This document shows positions 7,259 to 13,582 of a stretch of DNA of 20,769 nucleotides, one piece after another. Below the pieces are notes generated by a model, which did not search any database, had not been told where the DNA came from, and saw only the letters and a list, made by a program, of their open reading frames with translations. Source of the DNA: CAZNNH01 sp964574335 (GTDB lineage Bacteria > Acidobacteriota > Vicinamibacteria > Fen-336); NCBI GenBank assembly GCA_964574335.1, contig CAZNNH010000111.1, positions 1-20,769 on the forward strand, written 5' to 3'. Position 1 is the first letter of the stretch. Each line of letters opens with the position of its first letter. Made by a program: the position numbers and the translations under genes.

Positions 7259-7785
7259 AGTGCCCTCCCTTTCAGCTCCTCGCGCAGCTCCTCGGCCACG
7301 GCGGAACGCTCCTCGTCCGAGAGCTCGGCCAGGCAGCTCGGCCAGCCGCACTCGACCACCGCGCTCAGGTCGTCGTCCAGGTCCAGCGCCGAGAGCACCT
7401 GGAGACCGACATCCTCGCTCGCCGGGGGCAGCGGGCTCCAGGCCAACGCCTCGCCCCCGACGCTCCTAGGTCCCGGACCGGGCGCAAGCAGCGCCACCAT
7501 CGCCAGCGCGGCGGCCGCCGCCGCCCAGTAGGGCCCGAAGGCGAGCAAGCCGCGGGGCGCCGCCGGCCGGCCGATCTCCCGTCGCACGTTCCTCCGCAGC
7601 CCCTGCCAGAACAGCGGCGGGGGCTCCGGCACCCGCAGCTCCCGGGCCAGCTCGAGCCCTTGCTGCAGCTCGCCGAGCCGCTCGCGGCAGGGGCGACACT
7701 CCGACACGTGGCCGACCAGCGCGGGCTCGGCCCCCTCCTCCAGCAGGTCGACGAGGTCGACCTCCGACGGATGCTTGGACATCAT
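7255..7785 (-). CDS. Anti-sigma factor with N-terminal zinc-finger domain (membrane)
   Basis: A 176-aa protein. The N-terminal motif HVSECRPC near residues 26-33 (H-x3-C-x2-C) is the zinc-binding anti-sigma (ZAS, zf-HC2-like) signature. One transmembrane segment follows near residues 80-103 (FGPYWAAAAAALAMVALLA), then an extracytoplasmic region rich in Asp/Glu, ending in a charged helix (LSDEERSAVAEELREELKG). Its ATG directly abuts the sigma factor's TAG stop and has GGAAGGGG upstream. It is expected to hold the adjacent ECF sigma factor inactive at the membrane. It shares a 4-base overlap with the downstream Spy-like gene. The role follows from the motif and the gene order. Confidence 0.83.
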   Translation of the reverse strand: MMSKHPSEVDLVDLLEEGAEPALVGHVSECRPCRERLGELQQGLELARELRVPEPPPLFWQGLRRNVRREIGRPAAPRGLLAFGPYWAAAAAALAMVALLAPGPGPRSVGGEALAWSPLPPASEDVGLQVLSALDLDDDLSAVVECGWPSCLAELSDEERSAVAEELREELKGRAL

Positions 7786-8427
7786 CTACGACCCCTTCCG
7801 GTCCGCTGCCGCCTTTGTCTCCGCACCCGGCGGCGCGGACCCGGCGCCCAGCCGCTTCCTGAGATTGGCGAGGGCGTGGAACAGGTTGGCCTTCACGGTG
7901 CCGACGCTCGAGCCGAGGATCTCGGCCACCTCCTGGTGGGTCAGCTCGTGAAAGACCTTGAGGATCAGCGTGGCCCGCTGCCGGTCCGGCAGCTCCAGGA
8001 CCGCCCGCCGCAGCTCCCGCGACCTCTCCTCCTCCTCGAGCCGGAGAAGCGTGCTCGCGGCACGGTCCGGCAGATCGGCGGGCAGCTCGGTCGAGGTCGG
8101 GCGACGAGCGCTCCTGAAGTTGAGGCAGGCGTTCACCGCGATACGGTAGAGCCAGGTCGAGAACGCGCTCTGCCCCCGGAAGCGTCCGATGGCCTTGTAC
8201 GCCCGGATGAAGGCCTCCTGGGCCATGTCACCGGCGTCCTCGGGGCTGCCGACGTAGCGGAAGCAGAGCCGGTAGATGTCCCGCTGGTAGCGCTCCACCA
8301 GCTCGTCGAAGGCCTCGCGCTCACCCCTCTGGCAAGCCGCCACCAGCTCGCCGTCGCGTCGCCGCCGCTCCTCCACCGGAGATCGAGCGGCCGCCACCGG
8401 CTCGAAGACCAGGACACCTGTCGCCAT
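7786..8427 (-). CDS. ECF-type RNA polymerase sigma factor
   Basis: A 213-aa sigma-70 family ECF factor. Region 2 covers about residues 27-95 (AFDELVERYQRDIYRLCFRYVG, DAGDMAQEAFIRAYKAIGRFRG, FSTWLYRIAVNACLNF). Region 4 (LPDRQRATLILKVFHELTHQEVAEILGSSVGTVKANLFHALANLRKRL, near 140-190) carries the helix-turn-helix. There is no region 1.1 or 3, as expected for ECF factors. The start is uncertain: ATG 8427 is chosen, but a GTG six codons upstream is possible and neither has a clear Shine-Dalgarno sequence. It is followed immediately by its probable anti-sigma factor. Two Spy-like genes flank the pair. A tandem palindrome array lies 43-110 bases upstream. Confidence 0.9.
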   Translation of the reverse strand: MATGVLVFEPVAAARSPVEERRRRDGELVAACQRGEREAFDELVERYQRDIYRLCFRYVGSPEDAGDMAQEAFIRAYKAIGRFRGQSAFSTWLYRIAVNACLNFRSARRPTSTELPADLPDRAASTLLRLEEEERSRELRRAVLELPDRQRATLILKVFHELTHQEVAEILGSSVGTVKANLFHALANLRKRLGAGSAPPGAETKAAADRKGS

Positions 8428-8469
8428 CGGGTCGCTCTTGCGCACGCGCTCGGTGCCGCCGCGCCTCTT

Positions 8470-8537
8470 GGTCGAGGCTCCACCTCGGCCGGTCTTGCCG
8501 GTCGAGGCGTTCCCTCGGCCGGTCTCACCGGCCGAGG
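8470..8537. repeat. Tandem palindromic repeats upstream of the sigma factor gene
   Basis: Two 25-base units start exactly 30 bp apart at 8483 and 8513. The second is a perfect palindrome (arms CCTCGGCCGGT and ACCGGCCGAGG, loop CTC). The first has the same left arm and a right arm with two changes, GCCGGTCGAGG. A further half-unit, GGTCGAGG, lies at 8470-8477, again 30 bp from its counterpart at 8500-8507. The array fills most of the gap between the upstream Spy-like stop and the sigma gene. It may be an operator array, an attenuator or an mRNA-stabilising structure; the sequence does not decide. Confidence 0.65.
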
Positions 8538-8568
8538 GATCTCGACAGCGCGACCGCCGGCCCCAAGC

Positions 8569-9087
8569 CTAGCGCGACTGGCCGTCTCCGGGAAGGCCGG
8601 CGCCCTGGTCCCCACCGGCGGGTGGCTTCATGCCGCGGCCCGGGCGCCGCATCGATCGGTCTCGGTCGGCGCGAGGCATCCGACGATGCCGCCGCATCAG
8701 GGTCCGAAGCTGTTGCGCCTGCTGCGCGGTCAGGATCTTGCGCACCGCGAGACGGGCGTCGACGCGCTCCCGGAACGCCTTCGCCTGAAGCTCCGTCACC
8801 GCCTGCACCTTGGCGCTGACCGCCTTGGCATCGATGGTGTCGGCGGCCAGCAGCTCCTCGAGCTCCATCCGCGCCACCTGCAGGTCGGCCCGGCTCTTGA
8901 CCTGGGCTTTTTGCAGGTCACGATGGATCTGCTCCAGGCTCGCCGCCTGGCTGGCGTCGATCCCCAGCTTCGCCTGCAACCGCTCGCCGTCCACGGGCGC
9001 CATCCCCTGTGAACCGCGCGGCTGGGCCCAGGCGACCACGCTGGCCCCGGCCAGCAACCCTGCGATCATCAGTGTTTTCTTCCTCAT
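8569..9087 (-). CDS. Exported Spy/CpxP-like (LTXXQ-type) protein
   Basis: A 172-aa protein with a clear signal peptide (MRKK, hydrophobic LMIAGLLAGASVVAWA, then QPRG). The mature part is helical with LGIDASQAASLEQIHRDLQ near residue 42, MELEELLAAD near 75, and VRKILTAQQAQQLRTLM near 114-130. The latter is a good LTxxQ motif, placing it with periplasmic Spy/CpxP/zinc-resistance-associated proteins. The C terminus is Arg/Met/Gly-rich, possibly metal- or polyanion-binding. The start ATG 9087 has GGAGG nine bases upstream. It precedes the ECF sigma gene by about 140 bases on the same strand, so it may be a target or a component of that sigma system. It follows the glycosyltransferase gene by 33 bases. 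Confidence 0.8.
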   Translation of the reverse strand: MRKKTLMIAGLLAGASVVAWAQPRGSQGMAPVDGERLQAKLGIDASQAASLEQIHRDLQKAQVKSRADLQVARMELEELLAADTIDAKAVSAKVQAVTELQAKAFRERVDARLAVRKILTAQQAQQLRTLMRRHRRMPRADRDRSMRRPGRGMKPPAGGDQGAGLPGDGQSR

Positions 9088-9120
9088 GATTATTGCCTCC
9101 GGCCCCCTCCCTTCAATCCC

Positions 9121-11271
9121 TTAGACCGGTGAGAGCGCCGAGGGTTGAAGGCGCAGGCGGAGCCGGTACAGGCGGAAGGCCGTCCTCGCGCGCAGGTGCA
9201 GGGTCACCGCCCGCTCGCCGGCCTCCACCGTCAACGGCGCGCTCAGGCCGCCCGGGACCTCGCGGAAGTGGACCACCCGGGGCCAGGCGGGGTGCTTCTC
9301 GCCCCGCACCTCCAGGACCGGCGCCTCGCTCCCGGGGAAACGTTCCACCTGCAGCAGGAGCTGGTAGCGTCCCGCCGGCAGCTCGAGCCGCTCGCCGACC
9401 AGGGCCAACCCGTCCCGAGGCCGATAGTCGGGCCCCCAGGGCAGGTCCTGGCCCCAGACCGCCTCCGACTGCGGAACGAAGTGGAGGCCCGGCACCTGGA
9501 CCGCCGGCCGGCCGACCAGCCGCACCGCATCGCGTCCCACGGTCCGGCGCTCCGACAGGGTCGAGGCCAGCGCGCAGGCCACCAGCAGGCCCGCCGGGGC
9601 CGACGCCATCGAGCCGGCCCCGGGCCGGCGGCGCCCCAGGCGCAGGGTCGCGATCGCCAGGGCGGCGGCCCAGACGAGGGCCAGCCGGTTCCGGTCGGGC
9701 TCGGAGAGGACGTACCCGGGCAGCAGCCGCGTCCACTCCTCCGCCCCCGAGACGCTGCGGAACAGGGGCGCCGTCCCGTCGCGGTCGCGGTGGACGAGAT
9801 GGGGCTCGGCGGCGCCGGCCAGCCCCGCGAAGAGGCTGAACCCGACCAGCAGCGCCCCCCCGGCGCCCAGCCCGCGGCGGAGCCACGCGGCCACCCCCAG
9901 GAGCAGCGCCGGAACGATCGGCACCAGGAAGCGGGCCGGCGGGTTGAAGCCCCCGCGCCACATGTGCCACGAGGCCGCCACCCCCACCACCACGCCGACC
10001 AGGGCCAACGCGCAAAGGCCCAGCCGGGGACGCCGCCGCACCAGGGCCAGGAGGCCGGGCACCGCCAAGGCGAAGACCGGGGCGTAGACCAGCAGGCCGA
10101 ACTCCTGGTCCAGGAAGAGCCCGGGAAGCCCCTCCGGGAGCGTGCCCAGGGACATCTCCGGATGTCGGCCGTAGACCCGGCGCGGGTCGAAGAAGCCATA
10201 GAGGGCGTGGTAGTAGGCGGCGATGCCGATGGCCGACAGCAGCCCGGGCAACACGGTGGCCACGACGGCCCGGACCCGCGGCCGACCAGCCAGGACGTAG
10301 AAGAGGAGGATCGCCGAGAGGGGCGCGTAGCGGACGTTCAGCCAGGGGAGGGCCGCCAGCGCGCCCCCGACCAGCAAGCCCTCGCGCAGTCGAAGGCGCC
10401 CGGCATCCCACCCCCGACGGAGCGCCACCGTCACCAGCAGCGCGGCCGGGACCTCGGTGAAGATCAGCCCGGCGTAGTGGATCAGCGGGGGGCTCAGGGC
10501 GGCCAGCCAGGCCACCCCCTCCGCGGCACCCTCGCTTTCGCCGGCGCGGATCAGCAGCCCCCGGAGCTCGAAGATCAGCAGCGCGCCGAGAAACGCCATG
10601 AAGAACGAGGCTGCCGGGTAGCCGCCCAGGGCGTACGCCGGCAGCACCAAGAGCGACAGGCCCACCGCGTGGAGCGAGAAGATCTCGCCGTGCCGTCCGC
10701 GGACCCGGTAGTGAGGGCGCAACGGGCGGCCGTAGAAGGCCTGGTACCGGCCCTCCTCGTAGTCCCTCTCCAACGAGACGTCCCCGTCCCGAAGCAGGCT
10801 GTCGGCCACCATCAGGTAGTGCGGCTCGTCCCCCTCCGGCCCGACCTGGAGCTGGACCCGGGCCGACACCGTCGCGTAGACGACGAGCACCACGGGCAGC
10901 AGCAGGAAGCGCGGGGGCCGGAAGCCCGAGCCGTAGAGCGATGCCGCCGCCCCGGCCAGGGCCACGGCCAGGAGAGGCGGTCCGGTCAGCGCTCCCAGCC
11001 CGACCACGGGGGCCCCGGCCAGGACCAGAAGCGGCAGCCACAGGAAGCCCAGGCAGCGGCCGACCGCGGCGCCTCGGGTGGCCCACCAGAGCGCCGCCGC
11101 CGACAGCAGCACCCATCCAACCCTCGCTGCGGTCGGGACCCCGAGCAGCCACCCATCGGGGGTTCGGGCGGCACCGCCGGCCCCGAGAAGGCCCAGGGCC
11201 AGAAGCGCCGTCCAGCCGCCGACCTTCGTGAGGGCCGGACTCCGCATCCGCTCTCGCCACTGCAGCTTCAT
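9121..11271 (-). CDS. Multi-pass membrane glycosyltransferase, GT-C/GT39-like
   Basis: A 716-aa protein with many predicted membrane helices through about residue 560 (for example WTALLALGLLGAGGAA, FLLLPVVLVVYATV, LFYVLAG, LGLCALALVGVVVGVAA). The first long outer loop has GPEGDEPHYLMVADSLLRDGD. The acidic DE pair followed by HY is the usual catalytic signature of GT-C enzymes that use lipid-linked sugars (PMT/ArnT-like). The C-terminal ~150 residues lack helices and look like a beta-sandwich (LPAGRYQLLLQVERFPG, AVTLHLRARTAFRLY), possibly a carbohydrate-facing module. ATG 11271 is chosen because a TAGAAT -10 lies 17 bases upstream. A 1134-aa open frame running up to 12525 is not coding there. 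Donor and acceptor cannot be read from the sequence. Confidence 0.75.
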   Translation of the reverse strand: MKLQWRERMRSPALTKVGGWTALLALGLLGAGGAARTPDGWLLGVPTAARVGWVLLSAAALWWATRGAAVGRCLGFLWLPLLVLAGAPVVGLGALTGPPLLAVALAGAAASLYGSGFRPPRFLLLPVVLVVYATVSARVQLQVGPEGDEPHYLMVADSLLRDGDVSLERDYEEGRYQAFYGRPLRPHYRVRGRHGEIFSLHAVGLSLLVLPAYALGGYPAASFFMAFLGALLIFELRGLLIRAGESEGAAEGVAWLAALSPPLIHYAGLIFTEVPAALLVTVALRRGWDAGRLRLREGLLVGGALAALPWLNVRYAPLSAILLFYVLAGRPRVRAVVATVLPGLLSAIGIAAYYHALYGFFDPRRVYGRHPEMSLGTLPEGLPGLFLDQEFGLLVYAPVFALAVPGLLALVRRRPRLGLCALALVGVVVGVAASWHMWRGGFNPPARFLVPIVPALLLGVAAWLRRGLGAGGALLVGFSLFAGLAGAAEPHLVHRDRDGTAPLFRSVSGAEEWTRLLPGYVLSEPDRNRLALVWAAALAIATLRLGRRRPGAGSMASAPAGLLVACALASTLSERRTVGRDAVRLVGRPAVQVPGLHFVPQSEAVWGQDLPWGPDYRPRDGLALVGERLELPAGRYQLLLQVERFPGSEAPVLEVRGEKHPAWPRVVHFREVPGGLSAPLTVEAGERAVTLHLRARTAFRLYRLRLRLQPSALSPV

Positions 11272-11288
11272 GGGATCCGCGCCCGCGC

Positions 11289-11294
11289 ATTCTA
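11289..11294 (-). promoter_or_regulatory. -10 box for the glycosyltransferase gene
   Basis: TAGAAT on the minus strand, with an expected +1 near 11282 and a leader of about 11 bases without Shine-Dalgarno sequence. No good -35 is visible 16-18 bp upstream, so the call is tentative. Confidence 0.35.
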
Positions 11295-11524
11295 CCGTCC
11301 CCGGCCCAGGACGGCCGTGACGCCCCGATGCGACACCGCGGCCCGTCGTGGAGCAACGATCCGACACGGCCGCCTGTCGTCGGCAGCTCCTCGGGCCGCA
11401 GCCTCGAGCCGCCCGCCTTGCGGGCGACAGGGAGAACGGTGGCGCGCGAGAGGGGCGCCCGAAGCGCGCGACTCGTTGATGAATGCCGATATCAGCCGCT
11501 TCTGCGAGTCGAGGCGGCTGATCA

Positions 11525-11559
11525 GGCTGGAGCGCGCGGAGCGGCGCTCCCTGGAGCGC
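11525..11559. repeat. Dispersed intergenic repeat, copy 2
   Basis: Begins GGCTGGAGCGCGC and ends in a perfect palindrome GCGCTCC-CT-GGAGCGC; an internal GGAGCG precedes the palindrome. It matches 4480-4513 except at three positions and one inserted base. It lies directly after a separate hairpin (11491-11522). Confidence 0.55.
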
Positions 11560-11664
11560 GCACCCGGGCGACCGGGACGAGGCGTGGCCGGCACGGGTGT
11601 TGCTAGGCTGTAGGCAGAGCGATCGCCTTCGCGATATCATCTCGGCGGCACGCGGGAGGTCCCG

Positions 11665-12528
11665 ATGCGGCTCGTAGCTGCTTTCCTCTGCCTGTTCCTG
11701 GCCGGCGGCGCCGCGGCCGACGAGGTGCGGCTGGCCAACGGCAGTCGGGTGCGGGGCGTGATCGTGGAGCGCACACCCACCCACGTCGTCCTCGAGGTCG
11801 GTCCGGGCCGGATCACCCTTCCCGTCGATCAGGTGCTCGGCATCCGCCAGGGCGCCACGGCGCTGGCCGAGTTCAAGAGACGAGCGGAGCAGCTCTCCGA
11901 CCTCGACCTGGAGGGCTGGCTGGCCCTCGGGCGCTGGGCCCGGGAGCGGAACCTGCTGACTCAGGCCACCGAGGCCTTCGAGCACGTGGCGCGCATCCAG
12001 CCCGAGAACGCGGAGGCCCAGACCGCCCTCGGACGGGTCTTCCACGCCGGCCGTTGGGTGACCCCCGAGGAGGCCTACCGGGCCCAGGGCCTGGTCCTCT
12101 TCGAGGGACGCTGGATGACCCCGGCGGAGCGCAGCGCGCTGGTCCGCATGGAGACCGAGCGCGCCCTTGCCGCTCAGGCGCGGGCCGAGGCCGAGGCGCG
12201 AGCCCGCGAGGCCGAGGCGCGGGCCCGGGCCGCCGAGGCCGAGGCGGCGCGCGCCGAGGCCGACGCCGCCCCCACCGATGGAGCCATCCCCCTCGGCTGG
12301 GCCTACTGGGGCGGCGGCGGCGGCCCGATCCAACGTGGCGGCGGCAGGCCCAGCGGTAGCGCGCACCCCTCTTCGCGGCCTTCCCGGCCGCCAGCGGGAG
12401 GTCATCACGCTGGCGGTACCCGAACGGAGCGCCGCCCCCCTGCGTCGCTGAGCCCGCGCGCCGGCGGTTCGGCCCCGTCGACGGCGGCGCACGGTTCGTT
12501 GCGAGTCGACCGGTCGCGCCCGCATTGA
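11665..12528 (+). CDS. Exported SH3-like/TPR-like protein with Ala/Glu/Arg coiled coil
   Basis: A 287-aa protein. A signal peptide (MRLVAAFLCLFLAGGAAA) is followed by a small beta-barrel-like segment (EVRLANGSRVRGVIVERTPTHVVLEV, to about residue 65) and a helical TPR-like part (WLALGRWARERNLLTQATEAFEHVARIQPENAEAQTALG). Then come two related WhTPEE units (GRWVTPEEAYRAQG and GRWMTPAERSAL). Residues about 165-205 are an Ala/Glu/Arg run expected to form a coiled coil, then a Gly/Pro/Arg/Ser-rich disordered tail. The start has GGGAGGT eight bases upstream. Function unknown. A frameshift in the low-complexity tail cannot be excluded, because composition alone would hide it. The stop lies inside the -35 of the lexA promoter. 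Confidence 0.72.
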   Translation: MRLVAAFLCLFLAGGAAADEVRLANGSRVRGVIVERTPTHVVLEVGPGRITLPVDQVLGIRQGATALAEFKRRAEQLSDLDLEGWLALGRWARERNLLTQATEAFEHVARIQPENAEAQTALGRVFHAGRWVTPEEAYRAQGLVLFEGRWMTPAERSALVRMETERALAAQARAEAEARAREAEARARAAEAEAARAEADAAPTDGAIPLGWAYWGGGGGPIQRGGGRPSGSAHPSSRPSRPPAGGHHAGGTRTERRPPASLSPRAGGSAPSTAAHGSLRVDRSRPH

Positions 12529-12553
12529 TTTTCGCCTGATCTTCGCCTATCCT
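12525..12553 (+). promoter_or_regulatory. lexA promoter with internal direct repeat
   Basis: TTGATT (12525-12530), a 17-bp spacer, then TATCCT (12548-12553). Within the spacer and -10 the heptamer TTCGCCT appears twice, at 12531 and 12542, exactly 11 bp apart. That is one helical turn and well placed for an operator between the promoter elements. The promoter reading is good; the operator reading is inference. Confidence 0.55.
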
Positions 12554-12573
12554 CTCCTTCAGAGGAAGGAGGG
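12552..12573 (+). promoter_or_regulatory. Inverted repeat over the lexA start region and Shine-Dalgarno
   Basis: Nine pairs (one G-T) between 12552-12560 and 12565-12573, with core CTCCTTC/GAAGGAG and loop AGAG. The right arm contains the lexA Shine-Dalgarno sequence. As DNA it overlaps the expected +1 (about 12560), so it could be a repressor site. As RNA it could mask the ribosome site only if transcription starts further upstream. Confidence 0.45.
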
Positions 12574-12577
12574 ATCG

Positions 12578-13183
12578 GTGCACCTCACCCGCCGCCAGAA
12601 GCAGATCCTCGACTTCGTTGCACAGCACATCGCCCGGGAGGGCTATGCCCCCACCATCGAGGAGATCGGCGCCCACTTCGGTCTGCGCTCCGTGGCCACC
12701 GTCCACAAGCACCTCGCCAACCTTCAGAGCAAAGGACGGATCAAGCGCGAGTGGAACCGGAGCCGGGCCCTCGAGCTGGTCCCGAGCCAGATGGAGGTCC
12801 GGGCCGTCGAGCTGCCGCTGCTGGGGCGGGTGGCCGCCGGCACCCCGATCGAGGCGATCGAGTCGGCCGAGACGGTCTTCGTCCCCGAAGATATGCTGGG
12901 CCGGGGCGAGACCTACGTGCTGCAGGTCAAGGGCGACTCGATGATCGAGGAGCAGATCCGCGACGGCGACTACGTCATCGTCGAGAACCGGCAGGAGGCC
13001 CGTGACGGCGAGATGGTGATCGCCCTGATCGACGGGGAGAACGTCACCCTCAAGAAGCTCTATCGCGAGCCGGGCCGACGGGTGCGGCTGCAGCCCGCCA
13101 ACGCCCGACTGGACCCGATCTACGTCGACGCCGATCGGCTCCAAGTCCAGGGGGTGGTGATCGGCGTGCTCCGCCGCTACTGA
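12578..13183 (+). CDS. lexA: LexA, SOS-response transcriptional repressor
   Basis: A 201-aa repressor and latent peptidase (S24 family) that self-cleaves when RecA is activated by DNA damage. The N-terminal winged helix includes LTRRQKQILDFV and the recognition region FGLRSVATVHKHLANL. The linker carries the cleavage site Ala87-Gly88 in GRVAAGTPI. The catalytic dyad is Ser121 in GDSMIEE and Lys159 in VTLKK, spaced as in E. coli LexA. GTG start with GAAGGAGGG upstream. All cleavage determinants are intact. The promoter region carries candidate operators for autoregulation. It is followed by a DUF3467 gene and a Y-family polymerase, a plausible SOS neighbourhood. Confidence 0.97.
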   Translation: MHLTRRQKQILDFVAQHIAREGYAPTIEEIGAHFGLRSVATVHKHLANLQSKGRIKREWNRSRALELVPSQMEVRAVELPLLGRVAAGTPIEAIESAETVFVPEDMLGRGETYVLQVKGDSMIEEQIRDGDYVIVENRQEARDGEMVIALIDGENVTLKKLYREPGRRVRLQPANARLDPIYVDADRLQVQGVVIGVLRRY

Positions 13184-13221
13184 CCGGGAGGCGTGAGCTA
13201 CACTCCCCGCAGGAGGTCCCC

Positions 13222-13533
13222 ATGGACGAGAAGCAGAATCGGTCCGTCAACTTCACGGTGGTGCCCGACGACGCCGATGCGGTGCCCCGCATCTACAGCA
13301 ACTTCTGCTCGATCCAGAACTCGCCCTTCGACTTCACCCTCACCTTCTGCGAGATGCTGCCGATCGGCGCCCGCGAGATCCAGCAGGCCCAGAAGGACCA
13401 CGTCGTGAGGGCCCCGGTGCGGGCCAAGCTGGTGCTGCCGGTGCAGATGGTCCCCGGCCTGATCACCGCCCTGCAGGAGAACCTCCGCCTCTACCAGGAG
13501 TCTTTCGGCCCCCCGAAGGGCACCCTCCATTGA
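13222..13533 (+). CDS. DUF3467 domain-containing protein
   Basis: A 103-aa soluble protein with the DUF3467 features VPRIYSNFCSIQNSPFDFTLTFCEM in the first half and the VVRAPVRAKLVLPVQMVPGLITALQENL segment in the second; essentially the whole protein is this domain. The ATG has AGGAGG six bases upstream and a possible TACACT -10 (13199-13204). It starts 38 bases after lexA, so it may be co-transcribed with it. The domain has no assigned function. In this window it sits between LexA and a translesion polymerase, but a repair role would be guilt by association only. Confidence 0.82.
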   Translation: MDEKQNRSVNFTVVPDDADAVPRIYSNFCSIQNSPFDFTLTFCEMLPIGAREIQQAQKDHVVRAPVRAKLVLPVQMVPGLITALQENLRLYQESFGPPKGTLH

Positions 13534-13570
13534 CGCCCCGCCCCGGACCTCTCCCGGCACCCCCCTGACG

Positions 13571-13576
13571 TACCCT
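13571..13576 (+). promoter_or_regulatory. Possible -10 box of the Y-family polymerase gene
   Basis: TACCCT ends 6 bases before GTG 13583, where transcription would be expected to start. There is no convincing -35 at 16-18 bp, so this is weak taken alone, but it fits the pattern seen at other genes in the window. Confidence 0.3.
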
Positions 13577-13582
13577 GGGGTT

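Larger units (their letters stand above)
11272..11664. other. Structured intergenic region between divergent genes
   Basis: A 393-base stretch with no convincing gene; short open frames on both strands here lack good starts and family features. It holds a TAGAAT -10 for the glycosyltransferase on the minus strand (plus 11289-11294) and a long hairpin ATCAGCCGC/GCGGCTGAT (11491-11499 with 11514-11522, 14-base loop). It also holds copy 2 of the dispersed repeat (11525-11559) and a weak TATCAT box (11635-11640) ahead of the plus-strand gene. The central part, about 11300-11490, shows nothing else I can name. Confidence 0.6.

Noticed and set aside
8483..8537. The palindrome array as a CRISPR
   Set aside because: There are only two units and a half, 5-base gaps rather than spacers, and no cas genes.
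11328..11606. Short open frames on both strands in the 11272-11664 gap
   Set aside because: Arg/Ala/Gly-rich translations, no ribosome site, and overlap with hairpins and the dispersed repeat; nothing recognisable.
9113..12525. Very long minus-strand frames (747 and 1134 codons) across 9113-12525
   Set aside because: The 1134-codon frame contains the real glycosyltransferase only up to 11271; its N-terminal part runs antisense through the exported SH3/TPR-like gene and the intergenic region. The 747-codon frame is a low-complexity shadow.
12290..12528. A frameshift in the tail of the exported SH3/TPR-like protein
   Set aside because: The tail is low-complexity in all frames and the current frame ends naturally at the lexA promoter; there is no positive evidence of a break.
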